DNA of 64,000 nt from Paraescarpia echinospica (taxonomy: Eukaryota; Annelida; Polychaeta; Sabellida; Siboglinidae): assembly GCA_020002185.1 (NCBI GenBank), contig CM034543.1:8080818-8144817 (forward strand). Direction: 5' to 3'. Made by a program: the position numbers and the translations under genes. Below are positions 32,883 through 44,614 of this stretch, one piece after another; position 1 is the first letter of the stretch; each line of letters opens with the position of its first letter. The notes under the pieces were generated by a model. It was given only the letters and a program-made list of their open reading frames with translations. It did no database searches and had not been told where the DNA came from.

Positions 32883-33000
32883 CAATTCGTGCAGTTATTG
32901 TGCATGATTCTTGGTCGTCCTCTGCCTACTTGGCTGTCAACCACTTCCCGAATGTGTCCCGTGTAATTCTTTCTTCTCTGATGGCGTGACCAAATTGTTG
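32883..33000 (-). pseudogene. Possible LINE C-terminal fragment at gap edge
   Basis: The minus-strand frame reads TIWSRHQRRKNYTGHIREVV and then GRGRPRIMHNN. The pattern of a basic stretch, GHI and GRGRPR recalls the C-terminal end of some non-LTR retrotransposon ORF2 proteins. It is cut by the assembly gap, so only a weak call. Confidence 0.3.
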
Positions 33001-34000
33001 NNNNNNNNNNNNNNNNNNNNNNNNNNNNNNNNNNNNNNNNNNNNNNNNNNNNNNNNNNNNNNNNNNNNNNNNNNNNNNNNNNNNNNNNNNNNNNNNNNNN
33101 NNNNNNNNNNNNNNNNNNNNNNNNNNNNNNNNNNNNNNNNNNNNNNNNNNNNNNNNNNNNNNNNNNNNNNNNNNNNNNNNNNNNNNNNNNNNNNNNNNNN
33201 NNNNNNNNNNNNNNNNNNNNNNNNNNNNNNNNNNNNNNNNNNNNNNNNNNNNNNNNNNNNNNNNNNNNNNNNNNNNNNNNNNNNNNNNNNNNNNNNNNNN
33301 NNNNNNNNNNNNNNNNNNNNNNNNNNNNNNNNNNNNNNNNNNNNNNNNNNNNNNNNNNNNNNNNNNNNNNNNNNNNNNNNNNNNNNNNNNNNNNNNNNNN
33401 NNNNNNNNNNNNNNNNNNNNNNNNNNNNNNNNNNNNNNNNNNNNNNNNNNNNNNNNNNNNNNNNNNNNNNNNNNNNNNNNNNNNNNNNNNNNNNNNNNNN
33501 NNNNNNNNNNNNNNNNNNNNNNNNNNNNNNNNNNNNNNNNNNNNNNNNNNNNNNNNNNNNNNNNNNNNNNNNNNNNNNNNNNNNNNNNNNNNNNNNNNNN
33601 NNNNNNNNNNNNNNNNNNNNNNNNNNNNNNNNNNNNNNNNNNNNNNNNNNNNNNNNNNNNNNNNNNNNNNNNNNNNNNNNNNNNNNNNNNNNNNNNNNNN
33701 NNNNNNNNNNNNNNNNNNNNNNNNNNNNNNNNNNNNNNNNNNNNNNNNNNNNNNNNNNNNNNNNNNNNNNNNNNNNNNNNNNNNNNNNNNNNNNNNNNNN
33801 NNNNNNNNNNNNNNNNNNNNNNNNNNNNNNNNNNNNNNNNNNNNNNNNNNNNNNNNNNNNNNNNNNNNNNNNNNNNNNNNNNNNNNNNNNNNNNNNNNNN
33901 NNNNNNNNNNNNNNNNNNNNNNNNNNNNNNNNNNNNNNNNNNNNNNNNNNNNNNNNNNNNNNNNNNNNNNNNNNNNNNNNNNNNNNNNNNNNNNNNNNNN
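33001..34000. other. Assembly gap (1000 N)
   Basis: Exactly 1000 undetermined bases, a scaffold gap of conventional size; the true length is unknown. Frames drawn across it are meaningless. Confidence 1.
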
Positions 34001-34870
34001 GGTAAACAAGCAGATGCGGAATACAGTACGAAAAACCTATTACATAACTAAGCAGCAGGGTTTTCACACTGTATAGTTACAGTACCTTCGTAGCTAGGTC
34101 CTCCACCGGCGAAGCAAAACCCAGAACTACGCCGTTTTCTGTCGAAGAGGAGGTTTATACAATTCCTCGGTAATATAAGAATCGTTCCAACAATCACGAC
34201 CGGGGTTGCCCTATTTGCCGTCCGTTGTCCTGCTGGTTTAATGCTAACGCATATTTGTGTTCGCATATTATGCCGGCGACCAAGAATTCAATGTGGCATG
34301 TGGTGTTTACACAGCGATAGTTTGTCACGTATGGCAATTAGGTGATACAGTATAATGTTTCTCTCGATTGAATTATTGGAATATCAGTTTCAGAACAGTA
34401 AATACGCACGAATTCAAATCACAGGGATCCATGACAAATTTTCTGGAAATGTTTAAGGTCTAGAATGCAAGGGTTGCAATTTAGTCACCTTTATGAAGAA
34501 ATTTCAATAACACGTCATATACTCAATAATGTTCAGGCAATGGCGTGTCAAAGAGCGTTGCCGGGGCTTCACTGTGTGAGAGACTGCACAAGTATCTTCT
34601 GTAAAATGAGCCTTGAATCAAAAGGACGTTATCGAATACGTGCAAAAGTACGTTCACATTGATTCGTTATCGCGCGGCATTGCTTCTCCAGTGTTATAGC
34701 CCTTCGTGAATCCGATTGTTTGATGTCCAAATTTATTATGTGTGAATAGTTAAAAAAAATAGCCTCAGTCGGTTTAGTAAAAAGTGCGAAGTTTTGGCAT
34801 TATTTGTTTAAATGGAGGCGACATTTTAGAAGAGGGAGTTGAAATATGGAGAGAGGGGGGAGAGAGGGAG
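34001..34870. other. Intergenic sequence, nothing recognised
   Basis: No supported gene or repeat between the gap and the next microsatellite. Confidence 0.55.
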
Positions 34871-34876
34871 GAGGGT

Positions 34877-34877
<1 letters not shown>

Positions 34878-34915
<38 letters not shown>

Positions 34916-34926
34916 AGAGAGGGAGG
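34878..34926 (+). repeat. (GA)n microsatellite
   Basis: Run of gagaga with a few aaag interruptions. Confidence 0.9.
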
Positions 34927-35325
34927 GTAGAAAGCAATGGAGGTGGAGGGCAACAACAACTAATGCAAGGGTAAGGTGGCTAAACTCATGTTGAAATTAT
35001 TATGAGCTGAGCAAGTTTGGTAACATCGCCGAAGGGGAAACGAGGAGCGCGTAAAAAGTAAAGTGCAGGTCAGTTCTTATAGAGCGCAGTATCCAGTCCC
35101 GCTTCACACTTTATTTCTAGCAAACCTGCGCAAGGACGTGTCCCGTTTTGACACGGACATAATACTATGCTGACGCCTATATGGAATCTAACATAGACAC
35201 TCAACAAGAGAAATGCCATGTCAACATGTGGCTATATGTGTAATACATGTTACTTATGTTAGAGTCAATTTAGCTTTTATCTTGTGACGTTTCGATTGCT
35301 GTCTGGAATCTTCACTAGACAACAA
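34927..35325. other. Intergenic sequence, nothing recognised
   Basis: No supported feature. Confidence 0.55.
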
Positions 35326-35381
35326 CAGCACACACGCACACGCACACGCACACGCACACGCACACGCACACGCACACACGA
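35326..35381 (+). repeat. (CACACG)n microsatellite
   Basis: About eight hexamer units cacacg. Confidence 0.95.
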
Positions 35382-36356
35382 TCATTTATATTATAAAAAA
35401 TCGAAGAAATTATTCTCTTTAACCGCATTTACCTCAACGTACCACCATTTTTTAATAATTGCGCAATACTGATTGCTTAAGATTAAATATATCCTTTGCT
35501 TAATGAATCCGTTCTCTTAAAAAGACCAGTTAGTGTCTGGTAATCTCCATCATAATGAATTACTTATATTATATTATATAAGCGGATATGATTACACGAT
35601 AAAAGGTCTTCTTTTGTTTGCTAGTTACACCCGTATTCTGGGTGTAACTGCACTGGCTGTTTGGGGGTTGTACATAGGGTTATCGCTATGGGCCATACAA
35701 ATAGAACTCCTAGGCGAGGTGACGTCACTTGATAAACCACAATAAATCTTCTACATCTGTAGATTGATGTGATTAATCGGTATCAATGATTGCGGTTTCT
35801 TCCAAATGCAGGTACATCCGTATCGTTGTTACTTGCACCGATTGTTTCGGGTAACACTATGTTCAAACGCCGCAGGGCCTTAAACGGAGAGCACGACATG
35901 AGATCATTCAATGAATCCCGAAAGTCAGCGTGATGACGTTGAATGATTAGCGCAGTCTTGCAACTTGAGCTGTTTGAGTTCGTTCTAACCGCAGGTGTGG
36001 AATTGTATGCGTTCAGTATTGCTACCCGACCAGGAAGAAAGCTTTGTTTTGGACGAATAGAGCCACAGACGGCGACATAAGAAGGACACATTCAACACGT
36101 ATTGTGACTCATCTGCCCAATCCACAACAGTGTTCGGTTATTAAGAAATACAATGTGGCGTCATTGTCCAGGTGAACAATGAACGTTATGGTGCATGGGA
36201 TAAATGACTCAGGTGACAATGTTTTCTTCCGGGTTGATGGTAGTCGAACAGAGTCCAGCAGTTATGAAACTGTCCCACGAATCGGTGGAGCACTACTCGA
36301 ACCTGAAGAAAAGTTTGTTGAATAGGGAAACGAGGATATCTGTTGACTTGAACATT
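35382..36356. other. Intergenic sequence, no gene supported
   Basis: A minus-strand frame of 102 codons at 35783-36091 has no recognisable family and is not called. Confidence 0.5.
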
Positions 36357-36818
36357 AGGGGTCAGCACACTGTTGAACTTCCTGCTTGATTACAGACGAA
36401 AAAAAGTGCATTATATTTTTGAGAAATGTTTTTTTACAATGTTCACTTGCTCTGACATAAGTGCATTTGAGTAGTCAGATTTCTAGATGTGATTGTAGCA
36501 GCTGTTGACAGTAAAATGGTGTCTTTTTAGCTGATTTTACTAAGCGGAAGGGTATCTGGCAGCAATTTGGCTAGTTGACACTTTAGCCGGATTACTGCCT
36601 GCATGCATTTGTAAATATTGACGGGTGTCATACATACAGGCATTTTGCAAGAGCTAGAGATATTAGATTTTGACTAAAATCGACCAGCATATCAACGAGA
36701 TGATAATAACAGCAGGTGGGAAGTTTAAGAAACTTTATAAGTCACGTTTTCTTATGATCACACAAAACATTAACATGGTCGCCAATGGGAAAACTGACAG
36801 TGTGCTGAGCCCAAGTAG
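36357..36818 (+). repeat. Dispersed unit U, direct copy 1
   Basis: About 460 bp from ggggtcagcacactgttgaa to ctgagcccaagta, repeated almost identically at 37712-38173 and in diverged inverted form at 20920. The two local copies bracket about 890 bp of unique DNA. Confidence 0.9.
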
Positions 36819-37711
36819 AGAGCCTGGCAACGAAAGCACGCTATAGTCATTGCACAATGTCGGAGGATGCGTTTTACTTCAAATATCTTGAAACAATTAC
36901 TGAAAATACGTGTATGGCAAAACTACAGTTGAATGGGACAAACCGTTTTTGGATATTACAGACTTCTCATCAGTCTGCAAGTCAAAATCACAGTGACGGA
37001 ACACATGTCTTATAAGGGGGGTGGGGTGCGTATGCCAGTAGTCAAGCCTCAATTTGAAAATCTGAATGAAAATGAACCAATAACATTGCAGCAGGGTGAT
37101 TCATCAATCGTTTTTTTTTACTTCAGCTAATTAAACACAAGTGAATATGTTGTCATTGACCCTAATGAAGTCTGAGGACAGTGATTAGCTGGAGTAGGCC
37201 ATAGCAGGAGCCTGTTATCAGATCTGTCTACTGACTGGACCTTTTGGCCAATTAAGCAAGTGGCATTGTTTTCTGAATGTCTGCTAATTAAGCTGTGTAA
37301 TATTATGTAATTGAACTGCTTGAGACGTCTGGCCTTTGAGGATTTCACACCCTAAGGTGACTTTTTGTTGATGTTTACCTTTGTAAATAGGGCACAAGGT
37401 AAAAAAATCAATATACATTTGAATGTAACGTAACAACTGCCTGTATTGAATTTTCTTATAAAACACTTATTGGACTTTCTGGAAAACTGTATCAGGAGTT
37501 CATAGTGCCACCTGAGAACGTTGTGCTGGATTACAAATTGTCCAACAGCGAAGTGCTGATTTTTCTGGTGCCTTGCCAAGTTTGGTGGCATCTTTGAAAT
37601 GTACATAAAACACAAACACCTTACAAAAATTAAAATTGCAGAGTGCTTGTAACATCGGTGCCTATAAAGTGTGTTGTTTTCAACATTTTTCTCCAAAATC
37701 ACCATGCCTAT
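36819..37711. other. Unique segment between two direct copies of unit U
   Basis: No reading frame of note. Direct repeats of 460 bp bracketing 0.9 kb could be a segmental duplication or a solo-internal structure like LTRs, but I see no primer-binding site, polypurine tract or coding sequence. Confidence 0.5.
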
Positions 37712-38173
37712 TTGGGGTCAGCACACTGTTGAACTTCCTGCTTGATTACAGACGAAAAAAAGTGCATTATATTTTTGAGAAATGATTTTTTACAATGTTC
37801 ACTTGCTCTGACATAAGTGCATTTGAGTAGTCAGATTTCTAGATGTGATTGTAGCAGCTGTTGACAGTAAAATGGTGTCTTTTTAACTGATTTTACTAAG
37901 CGGAAGGGTATCTGGCAGCAATTTGGCTAGTTGACACTTTAGCCGGATTACTGCCTGCATGCATTTGTAAATATTGACGGGTGTCATACATACAGGCATT
38001 TTGCAAGAGCTAGAGATATTAGATTTTGACTAAAATCGACCAGCATGTCAATGAGATGATAATAACAGCAGGTGGGAAGTTTAAGAAACTTTATAGGTCA
38101 CGTTTTCTTATGATCACACAAAACATTAACATGGTCGCCAATGGGAAAACTGACAGTGTGCTGAGCCCAAGTA
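37712..38173 (+). repeat. Dispersed unit U, direct copy 2
   Basis: Differs from copy 1 at only a handful of positions (for example catgtcaatgag for catatcaacgag, and ataggtcacg for ataagtcacg), so the duplication is recent. Confidence 0.9.
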
Positions 38174-38970
38174 TCATTGTGTTTGAAGTTATTGTCATGC
38201 TGGATACGACGAGCTCTCAAACGCCTATCAGCAAACCAATCAACACAACACGTGTCACTTTAAGAAATACATTTTCTGAACATTTTATTGTTGAGGACGC
38301 AGCATTTGTTTATAAGTGTTCTTGACGGAATCAGCAATGACCGACAGAAACACGAGTAACTCCCGAGCAGGGAACTAACAATAACGTTTGTAAAAACTGA
38401 GCTACATTCAACAGCGAAACAGTGGCGTTAATGACGTCCGGACTCTTGTCTCGCGTCGTATCACGTAATGCGGCTTTGTTGTGTTACTGCGCAGTTGTCG
38501 CGCGTGAAGATGTTATTTCTCTTCCGTAATACGATCACCTACGTTCCGCGCACCCGCTCCTACAATTATTTCTGTCAAAAGATGCGATGAATAGGCTGAG
38601 AAAGATGTGTTTTAAAAACATGTGTTGTCGCCGGTCGTTGGCAGATGTACTGTTATTAACAGTGGGGCTATTGTTCACGAATTGCGCAATAACTGCACTG
38701 TATTGTGGATAATGCGTTGTGGTAAGGCGTTCTTTTTTCAATTTACATTCAGCTCCCACTTTAGACCACATGACGTAAAAAATGAGCTCCGCTTCCCACA
38801 CCGTTCGTGCACATTCAGCGAGAATTGTTATCAAAAGGCGTCAACAAATAGCAAATAAACGAAGCTAAAAGGTATGTAGCACGCAGTAGATGATACTACA
38901 TATATAATATTATTTATTTATGAATGATTATTTAAAACCCAGCTTGCCTGCGGACGGTTAAAAGAGGTTG
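38174..38970. other. Intergenic sequence, nothing recognised
   Basis: No supported gene; frames of about 100 codons on both strands overlap and lack family resemblance. Confidence 0.5.
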
Positions 38971-38973
38971 GCA

Positions 38974-39957
38974 GATCATCTGGTTACAGACGATTTGAGA
39001 TCATGACAGATCGGTCGGTTACGGGCAGAGGGTGATCATGACAGACCGGCCGGTTATGGCCAGTTGGGGATCATGAGAGATCGGCCTGTTACGGGCAGTT
39101 GGGGATCGTGACAGATCGGCCGGTTACGGGCAGTTGGGGATCATGACAGATCGTCCGGTTACGGGCGGTTGGAGATCATAGCATATCGGCCGGTTACGGG
39201 CGGTTGGGGATCATGACAGATCGGTCGATTACGGGCAGTTGGGAATCATGACAGATCGGCCGGTTACGGGCAATAGGGGATCATGACAGATCGGTCGGTT
39301 ACGGGCGGTTGGGGATCATGCCAGATCGGTCGATTATGGGCAGTTGGGGATCATGACAGATCGGTCGACTACGGGCAGTTGGGGATCATGACAAATCGGC
39401 CGGTTATAGACAGTTGGAGATCATGACAGATCGGCTGGTTACGGGCAGTTGGGGTCCATGACAGATCGGTCGGTTAAGGGCGGTTGATGATCATAACGGA
39501 TCGGCCGGTTACGGGAGGTTGGAGATCATGACAGATCGGCCGAATGCGGGCGTTTGGAGATCATGACAAATCAGCCGGTTACGGGCGGGTGGGGATCATG
39601 ACAGATCGATAGATTACAGGCTGTTGCGGATCATGACAGATCGGCCGGTTATGGACAGTGGGGATCATTACAGGTCGGCCGGTTACGGGCAGTTGAGGAC
39701 CATAACAGATCGGCCGGTTCAACTTACGTGCGGTTGGCGATCATGACAGATGACAGATGACAGATCGGCCGATTACGGGCGTAGAGGGATCATCACAGAT
39801 CGGCCTGTTAGGGGCGATTTGGGATCATGACAGATCAGCAGTTTACGGGCGGATGGGGATCATGAAAGATCGGCCGGTTACAGGCGTTTGGGGATTACAC
39901 CATATCGGTCGGTTACGGGCGTTTGGGGATCATGACAGATCGGCGGGTTACGGGCAG
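38974..39957 (+). repeat. 35-bp satellite, about 28 copies
   Basis: Unit gatcatgacagatcggccgg plus ttacgggcagttggg, fairly degenerate. GATC occurs up to twice per unit. Copies vary in the cggcc/cggtc and gggcagt/gggcggt blocks. Confidence 0.95.
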
Positions 39958-40198
39958 TATGTCTCGTAGTGCGCCTTCGCCACAACTGTGGCGCCACACG
40001 GTGAATTGGAAACCAACTATGTGTACATCACGGTGGTATTTGAATAGTTCCACACCTTCTTGTCTAGGAATAAGACACACAGAAGACGGTGGTTGTAAAA
40101 TAATTATATGTGTCAATTTGTGATAAACAATTGGTGAACCTTAATTAGCCACCAGGCCACATGCTTTGCGCAATATTGCTGTCATCGCGTAATCAATC

Positions 40199-40222
40199 TA
40201 TATATATATATATATATATATA
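40199..40222 (+). repeat. (TA)n tract at left border of the palindromic element
   Basis: Alternating ta directly before the left terminus (aagtagtatagagg). A matching tract lies at 51176-51222. Confidence 0.95.
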
Positions 40223-40560
40223 AGTAGTATAGAGGTACTGTACGGCCTCAAAACCCTACTTATAAAAAACGTTTTAATCGTTTTCGGGAACCTACTTATA
40301 AAAAAAGATCAAAGGCTTTTTTTGACACTAATTGGTTTCGGGAACCTACTTATAAAAAACGTGATTGATTACCCTGGTAATTTGATACTAATTGGACACC
40401 TACTTATAAAAAACGTGATTGATTACCCAGAGGTGCCACCTAGCGGTGAGTGCAGAGACCCTTTTAGTTCGTCCCCTAGCGATCAACGCCGTACCTAGAG
40501 TGTGCTGACGTAAGCAATAATGCGTTTATCGCGCGAATATATAACCACAATAAAACCACT
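40221..40560 (+). repeat. Left terminal inverted repeat
   Basis: Four copies of CCTACTTATAAAA (40255, 40291, 40345, 40399), separated by blocks such as cgttttcgggaa and gacactaattgg, then a CTCF-like site and ctagcgatcaacgccgtacc ... tgacgtaagcaataatgcg. The same blocks, inverted, form the right end. Confidence 0.9.
40434..40446 (-). promoter_or_regulatory. CTCF-like motif in left terminal repeat
   Basis: The reverse complement reads CCGCTAGGTGGCA, close to the CTCF core. The same motif occurs in the right end (50365-50377, 50637-50649) and in the pogo-like element (2602-2615). Sequence match only. Confidence 0.3.
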
Positions 40561-40874
40561 ATGTGCAAATTCTCCCCGTCAGCCCTATGTGAATGTCCCA
40601 CTGTACCCTATGTTGACAGCAGCGATAAGCGCTACGGCTGCTGGAGTGGCCTATGACCCCTGCATGACAGCATAGCTGGCTAAGGCTGTGCGTTATAGTG
40701 CTCTGATTAAAACGAAACCAATGCGTTTAAATAAATAAATACATCTAGTTGTGGAATTACAACGAAACCAAATGCATAAATACGCTAACGTACAGTTGGT
40801 GCCACTGTATGTAGGGTGTGTATGCACTGGATACAGACGCGTGAAAACGTGAGTAGTAGAGATGACTGGAGTAT

Positions 40875-41119
40875 TTATTGGGTATGAAACTGTAACAGTC
40901 TCCCGCGACCAACGCCTCTCATATTGGGGGAGTGAAATCCACGACGTGGATAAAGTTCGATGGATGGAATGGGTGTTCGCCACGATCCATTGTTCATTTA
41001 TTATAGACTGCTGTGTGCATTGTATATTCATCACAGTGACACTTATTCCAGCGTTTGTCGTCGAATTGGGCTTTGTCGCTGCTGCTGTTGACAGGGCGGT
41101 TGTAGGCAGTCGGATCTCT
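40875..41119 (-). pseudogene. Terminal gene copy, left arm (frameshifted)
   Basis: Follows a conserved ttttcatag boundary. The start reads REIRLPTTALSTAAATKP. After a rearranged middle, a different frame resumes with NNGSWRTPIPSIELYPRRGF, then GVGRGRLLQFHTQ and TAA at 40875-40877. That C-terminus parallels the intact right-arm copy (NGLWKTSVPRELYRREGF ... VGRGRMLLYHAPQ). The stop lies inside AATAAA (40874-40879, minus strand). Confidence 0.6.
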
Positions 41120-41129
41120 CTATGAAAAT

Positions 41130-41640
41130 AAACCACAATACATGTAGGTGTGTTTAAACAAAGGGCGCCAAAATAAAATGAGAACTATGCATGTATAAAA
41201 GCAGGCTTACTGAAATAAAACACAATACATGTACGCGTGTTTAAACAAGGGGTGCCAAAATAAAATGAGAACCATGCATACATGCACGCATGCATGCATG
41301 ACGATGGCGGTCACTCCGTGATGTTGGGGCGACCGTGCATACTGGCTTTGTTGCTGCTGTTGACAGGGCGGCCGTACGTGTAGGCAGTTGGATCTCTCTA
41401 TGAAATAAACCACAATACATGTACGAAGCAGGCTTACGTGCTTACAACTGTTTAAACAAATGTACGCATAAAAGCAGTGTGTTAGGAGACGATGTTTTAT
41501 CCATTGTGACATGCATGCATGGTAGGCTTACAACTGTTTAAACAAAGGGTGTCATGCATGCATGCATGCACGCATGCACGCATGCACGCGCACATGCATG
41601 CATACATAAAAGCAGTCTTACCGATGTGTTGGCGAATGAT
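41130..41640. repeat. Left-arm spacer with repeated aataaaccacaatacatg blocks and (GCAT)n
   Basis: Several copies of gaaataaaccacaatacatg, gtttaaacaaagggcgccaa and aaaataaaatgagaacc, mixed with atgcatgcatg tracts. Related blocks at 49340-49590 mark the mirrored position in the right arm. Confidence 0.75.
41288..41397 (-). pseudogene. Partial gene-module copy, left arm
   Basis: After the shared tttatttcatag boundary the minus strand reads REIQLPTRTAALSTAATKPV and then CTVAPTSRSD before running into (GCAT)-rich repeats. A fragment of the same module as at 42446 and 49613. Confidence 0.55.
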
Positions 41641-41689
41641 GAGTCGATGATGCGTTGTTCATTGTGGCAAATCGATGAGAGGTTGAAAA

Positions 41690-42300
41690 CCGATCAGGAG
41701 TGTTTGACTGAAAAATGGTGAATGAGCAATGAGCGCGCGTTTGCGCGCAACGTCAAACACAGTGGTGGCGCATGACACTACGGCTTATCGTGATCGGAAT
41801 GTGAACGGAGAACAATGGATTTTTACAAACAATAAACGAAACGTTAAAAGCATGACATTAAACGTTGTATACGATCGCTGTGGGGTCAGGAAACGTGAGG
41901 TGCAGTGATATTAGAGAAATTCGATGTAAAAGTCACATTTGACGATGGATGTACTGACGTGAGCGCTAAGTTTTTTTCCTAAAACAAATTCCTCGGTAGC
42001 AGCGTCGTTTGCGTTAAGTGCGCATGCACGTCATTTTGACATCTGTTGCGCGTGACTTATCGCGATTGGAATGTGAACGGAGAACAATGGATTTATACAA
42101 ACAATAAACGAAACGTTAAAAGCATGAAATTAAACGTTGTATACGATCGCTGTGGGGTCAGGAAACGTGAGGTGCAGTGATATTAGAGAAATTCGATGTA
42201 AAGAGAGATTTAACGGTGAATGTACTGACGTGACCGGAAACTTTTTTCCGAAAACAAAATGCCTGGGATGTATGAAGTATGCATGCTGATAATTGAGTAA
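41690..42300 (+). repeat. Two 270-bp spacer units, left arm
   Basis: gaatgtgaacggagaacaat and the following aaacaataaacgaaacgtta ... gatcgctgtggggtcaggaa occur near 41800 and again near 42071. Inverted counterparts lie at 48890-49330. Confidence 0.85.
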
Positions 42301-42321
42301 GATAACGGTAATAGTGTGAAG

Positions 42322-42386
42322 TGCGCATGCGCGTTATGTTGTAGAATAACGGAAGACTAGGCAGTATGTGTTAAGTGCGCATGCGC
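42322..42386 (+). promoter_or_regulatory. Two GCGCATGCGC palindromes (NRF1-like) before inner gene copy
   Basis: TGCGCATGCGC at 42322-42332 and 42376-42386. This is the consensus palindrome of the NRF1 transcription factor. The second overlaps the first in-frame ATG (42381) of the inner gene copy. The mirrored pair is at 48760-48770 and 48814-48824. Confidence 0.45.
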
Positions 42387-42779
42387 CTTATTTTGAAAAG
42401 TGTTGTAAGCACGCACGCGTACATGTATTGTGGTTTATTTCATAGAGTACTGAAGATCCAACTGCCTACAAGAACGGCCCTGTCAGCAGCAGCAGCAGCA
42501 AAGCCGGTATGCTCGGTCGCTCCCATATCACGGAGTGACCCCCCTCGCCCAATCACTCCACCATCACCACCACCACCACCACCACCACCTATCAGCCACG
42601 ACGCCGATGACTTCGATGACGACACCAGCCTCGTGTCTCCGTTCTTAAGAAGAGGAAGCAATGGATCGTGGAACACGCCTATCCCACCGACCGAACTATT
42701 ACACTACCCTGACAGACATCCACACAAGCTAGTGGTGTTAGTTGACTACACTACCCTGACAGACATCCACACAAGCTAG
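42375..42779 (+). CDS. Inner gene copy, left arm: proline-rich acidic protein of unknown function
   Basis: The first ATG is at 42381. The frame runs through the shared catgtattgtggtttatttcatag block (a possible splice acceptor at 42445) and into IQLPTRTALSAAAAAKPVCS, a run of eight prolines, then DADDFDDDTSLVSPFLRRGS and NGSWNTPIPP. The conserved C-terminus of the terminal copies is replaced by frames of the 47-bp array, so this copy looks truncated. Near-identical to its mirror at 48370-48771. No signal peptide or known domain. Confidence 0.45.
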   Translation: MRMRLILKSVVSTHAYMYCGLFHRVLKIQLPTRTALSAAAAAKPVCSVAPISRSDPPRPITPPSPPPPPPPPISHDADDFDDDTSLVSPFLRRGSNGSWNTPIPPTELLHYPDRHPHKLVVLVDYTTLTDIHTS

Positions 42780-43388
42780 TGGTGGTAAGTGGCCTACACT
42801 ACCTTGACAGACATCCTCACAAGCTAGTGGTGGTAGTTGACTACACTACCCTGGCAGACATCCTCACAAGCTAGTGGTGGTAGTTGACTACACTACCTCA
42901 GACATCCTCACAAGCTAGTGGTGGTAAGTTGACTACACTACCCTGACATACATCCTCACAAGCTAGTGGTGGTAGTTGACTACACTATCCTGGCAGACAT
43001 CCTCACAAGCTAGTGGTGGTAGTTGACTACACTACCCTGGCAGACATCCCCACAAGCTAGTGGTGGTAGTTGACACTACCCGGCAGACATCCTCACAAGC
43101 TAGTGGTGGTAGTTGACTACACTACCCTGACAGACATCCTCACAAGCTAGTGGTGGTAGTTGACTACACTACCCTGGCAGACATCCTCACAAGCTAGTGG
43201 GGGTAGAGCTAGTGGTGGTAGTTGACTACACTATCCTGGCAGACATCTTCACAAGCTAGTGGTGGTAGTTGACTACACTATCCTGGCAGACATCCTCACA
43301 AGCTAGTGGTGGTAGTTGACTACACTACCCTGACAGACATCCTCACAAGCTAGTGATGGTAGTTGTCTACACTACCCTGACAGACATC
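42703..43388 (+). repeat. 47-bp array, left arm (about 14 copies)
   Basis: Unit ctagtggtggtagttgacta plus cactaccctggcagacatcc and tcacaag. Begins within the 3' part of the inner gene copy. Confidence 0.95.
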
Positions 43389-44586
43389 ACTCACTCCACT
43401 GTCTACTACCTACTGGCCACTGTCTACTCACTCCACTGCCTACTACCTACTGCCCACTGTCCACTCACTCCACTGTCTACTACCTACTGCCCACTTTCTA
43501 CTCACTCCACTGTCTACTACCTACTGCCCACTGTCCACTCACTCCACTGTCTACTATCTACTGCCCACTGTCCACTCACTCCACTGTCTACTACCTACTG
43601 CCCACTGTCTACTCACTCCACTGTCTACTACCTACTGTCTACTCACTCCACTGTCTACTACATACTGCCCACTCACTCCACTGTCTATTACCTACTGCCC
43701 GCTGTCTACTCACTCCACTGTCTACTACCTACTGTCCACTCACTCCACTGTCTACTACCCACTGCTGCCCAGCTGCTCCACTCACTCCACTGTCTACCAC
43801 TGCCCACTGTCTACTCACTCCACTGTCTACTGCCTACTGCCCACTGTCTACTACCTCCAATTGGGTCTACTACCTACTGCCCACTGTCCACTCACTCCAC
43901 TGTCTACTACCTACTGCCCACTGTCTACTCACTCCACTGTCTACTGCCTACTGCCCACTGTCTACTCACTCCACTGTCTACTACCTACTACCCACTGTCT
44001 ACTCACTCCACTGCCTACTACCTACTGCCCACTGTCTACTACCTACTGCCCACTGTCCACTCACTCCACTGTCTACTACCTACTGCCCACTGTCTACTCA
44101 CTCCACTGTCTACTGCCTACTGCCCACTGTCTACTCACTCCACTGCCCACTGTCCACTCACTCCACTGCCTACTGCCCACTGTCTACTCACTCCACTGTC
44201 TACTGCCTACTGCCCACTGTCTACTCACTCTACTGTCTACTACCTACTGTCTGCTAACTCCACTGTCTACTGCCCACTGTCTACTGACTCCACTGTCTAC
44301 TACCTACTGCCCACTGTCTACTCACTCCACTGTCTACTACCTACTGTCTGCATACTCCACTGTCTACTACCTACTGCCCACTGTCCATTCACTCCACTGT
44401 CTACTGTCTACTACCTACTGTCTACTCACTCCACTGTCTACTGCCTACTGCCCACTGTCTACTCACTCCACTTTCTACTACCTACTGCCCACTGTCTACT
44501 CACTCCACTGTCTACTACCTACTGCCCACTGTCTACTCACTCCACTGTCTACTACCTACTGCCCTCTGTCTACTCACTCTACTGTG
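43389..44586 (+). repeat. 37-bp array, left arm (about 32 copies)
   Basis: Unit ctcactccactgtctactac plus ctactgcccactgtcta, with shortened and lengthened variants. No stop codons in any plus-strand frame, so it gives a 458-codon artefact frame. Confidence 0.95.
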
Positions 44587-44614
44587 TTGGGACTCTGACA
44601 GTGTCCAGTCACCA

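Noticed and set aside
32882..34067. Frames of about 370 codons on both strands
   Set aside because: They span the 1000-N gap and contain almost only undetermined residues.
36357..38173. LTR retrotransposon with 460-bp LTRs
   Set aside because: The direct repeats lack TG...CA ends, no primer-binding site or polypurine tract is visible, and the 0.9-kb interior has no coding sequence.
40693..41136. A single intact 147-codon gene on the minus strand
   Set aside because: The frame mixes the start of the module with an unrelated middle; the conserved C-terminus lies in a different frame, so this copy is a broken pseudogene.
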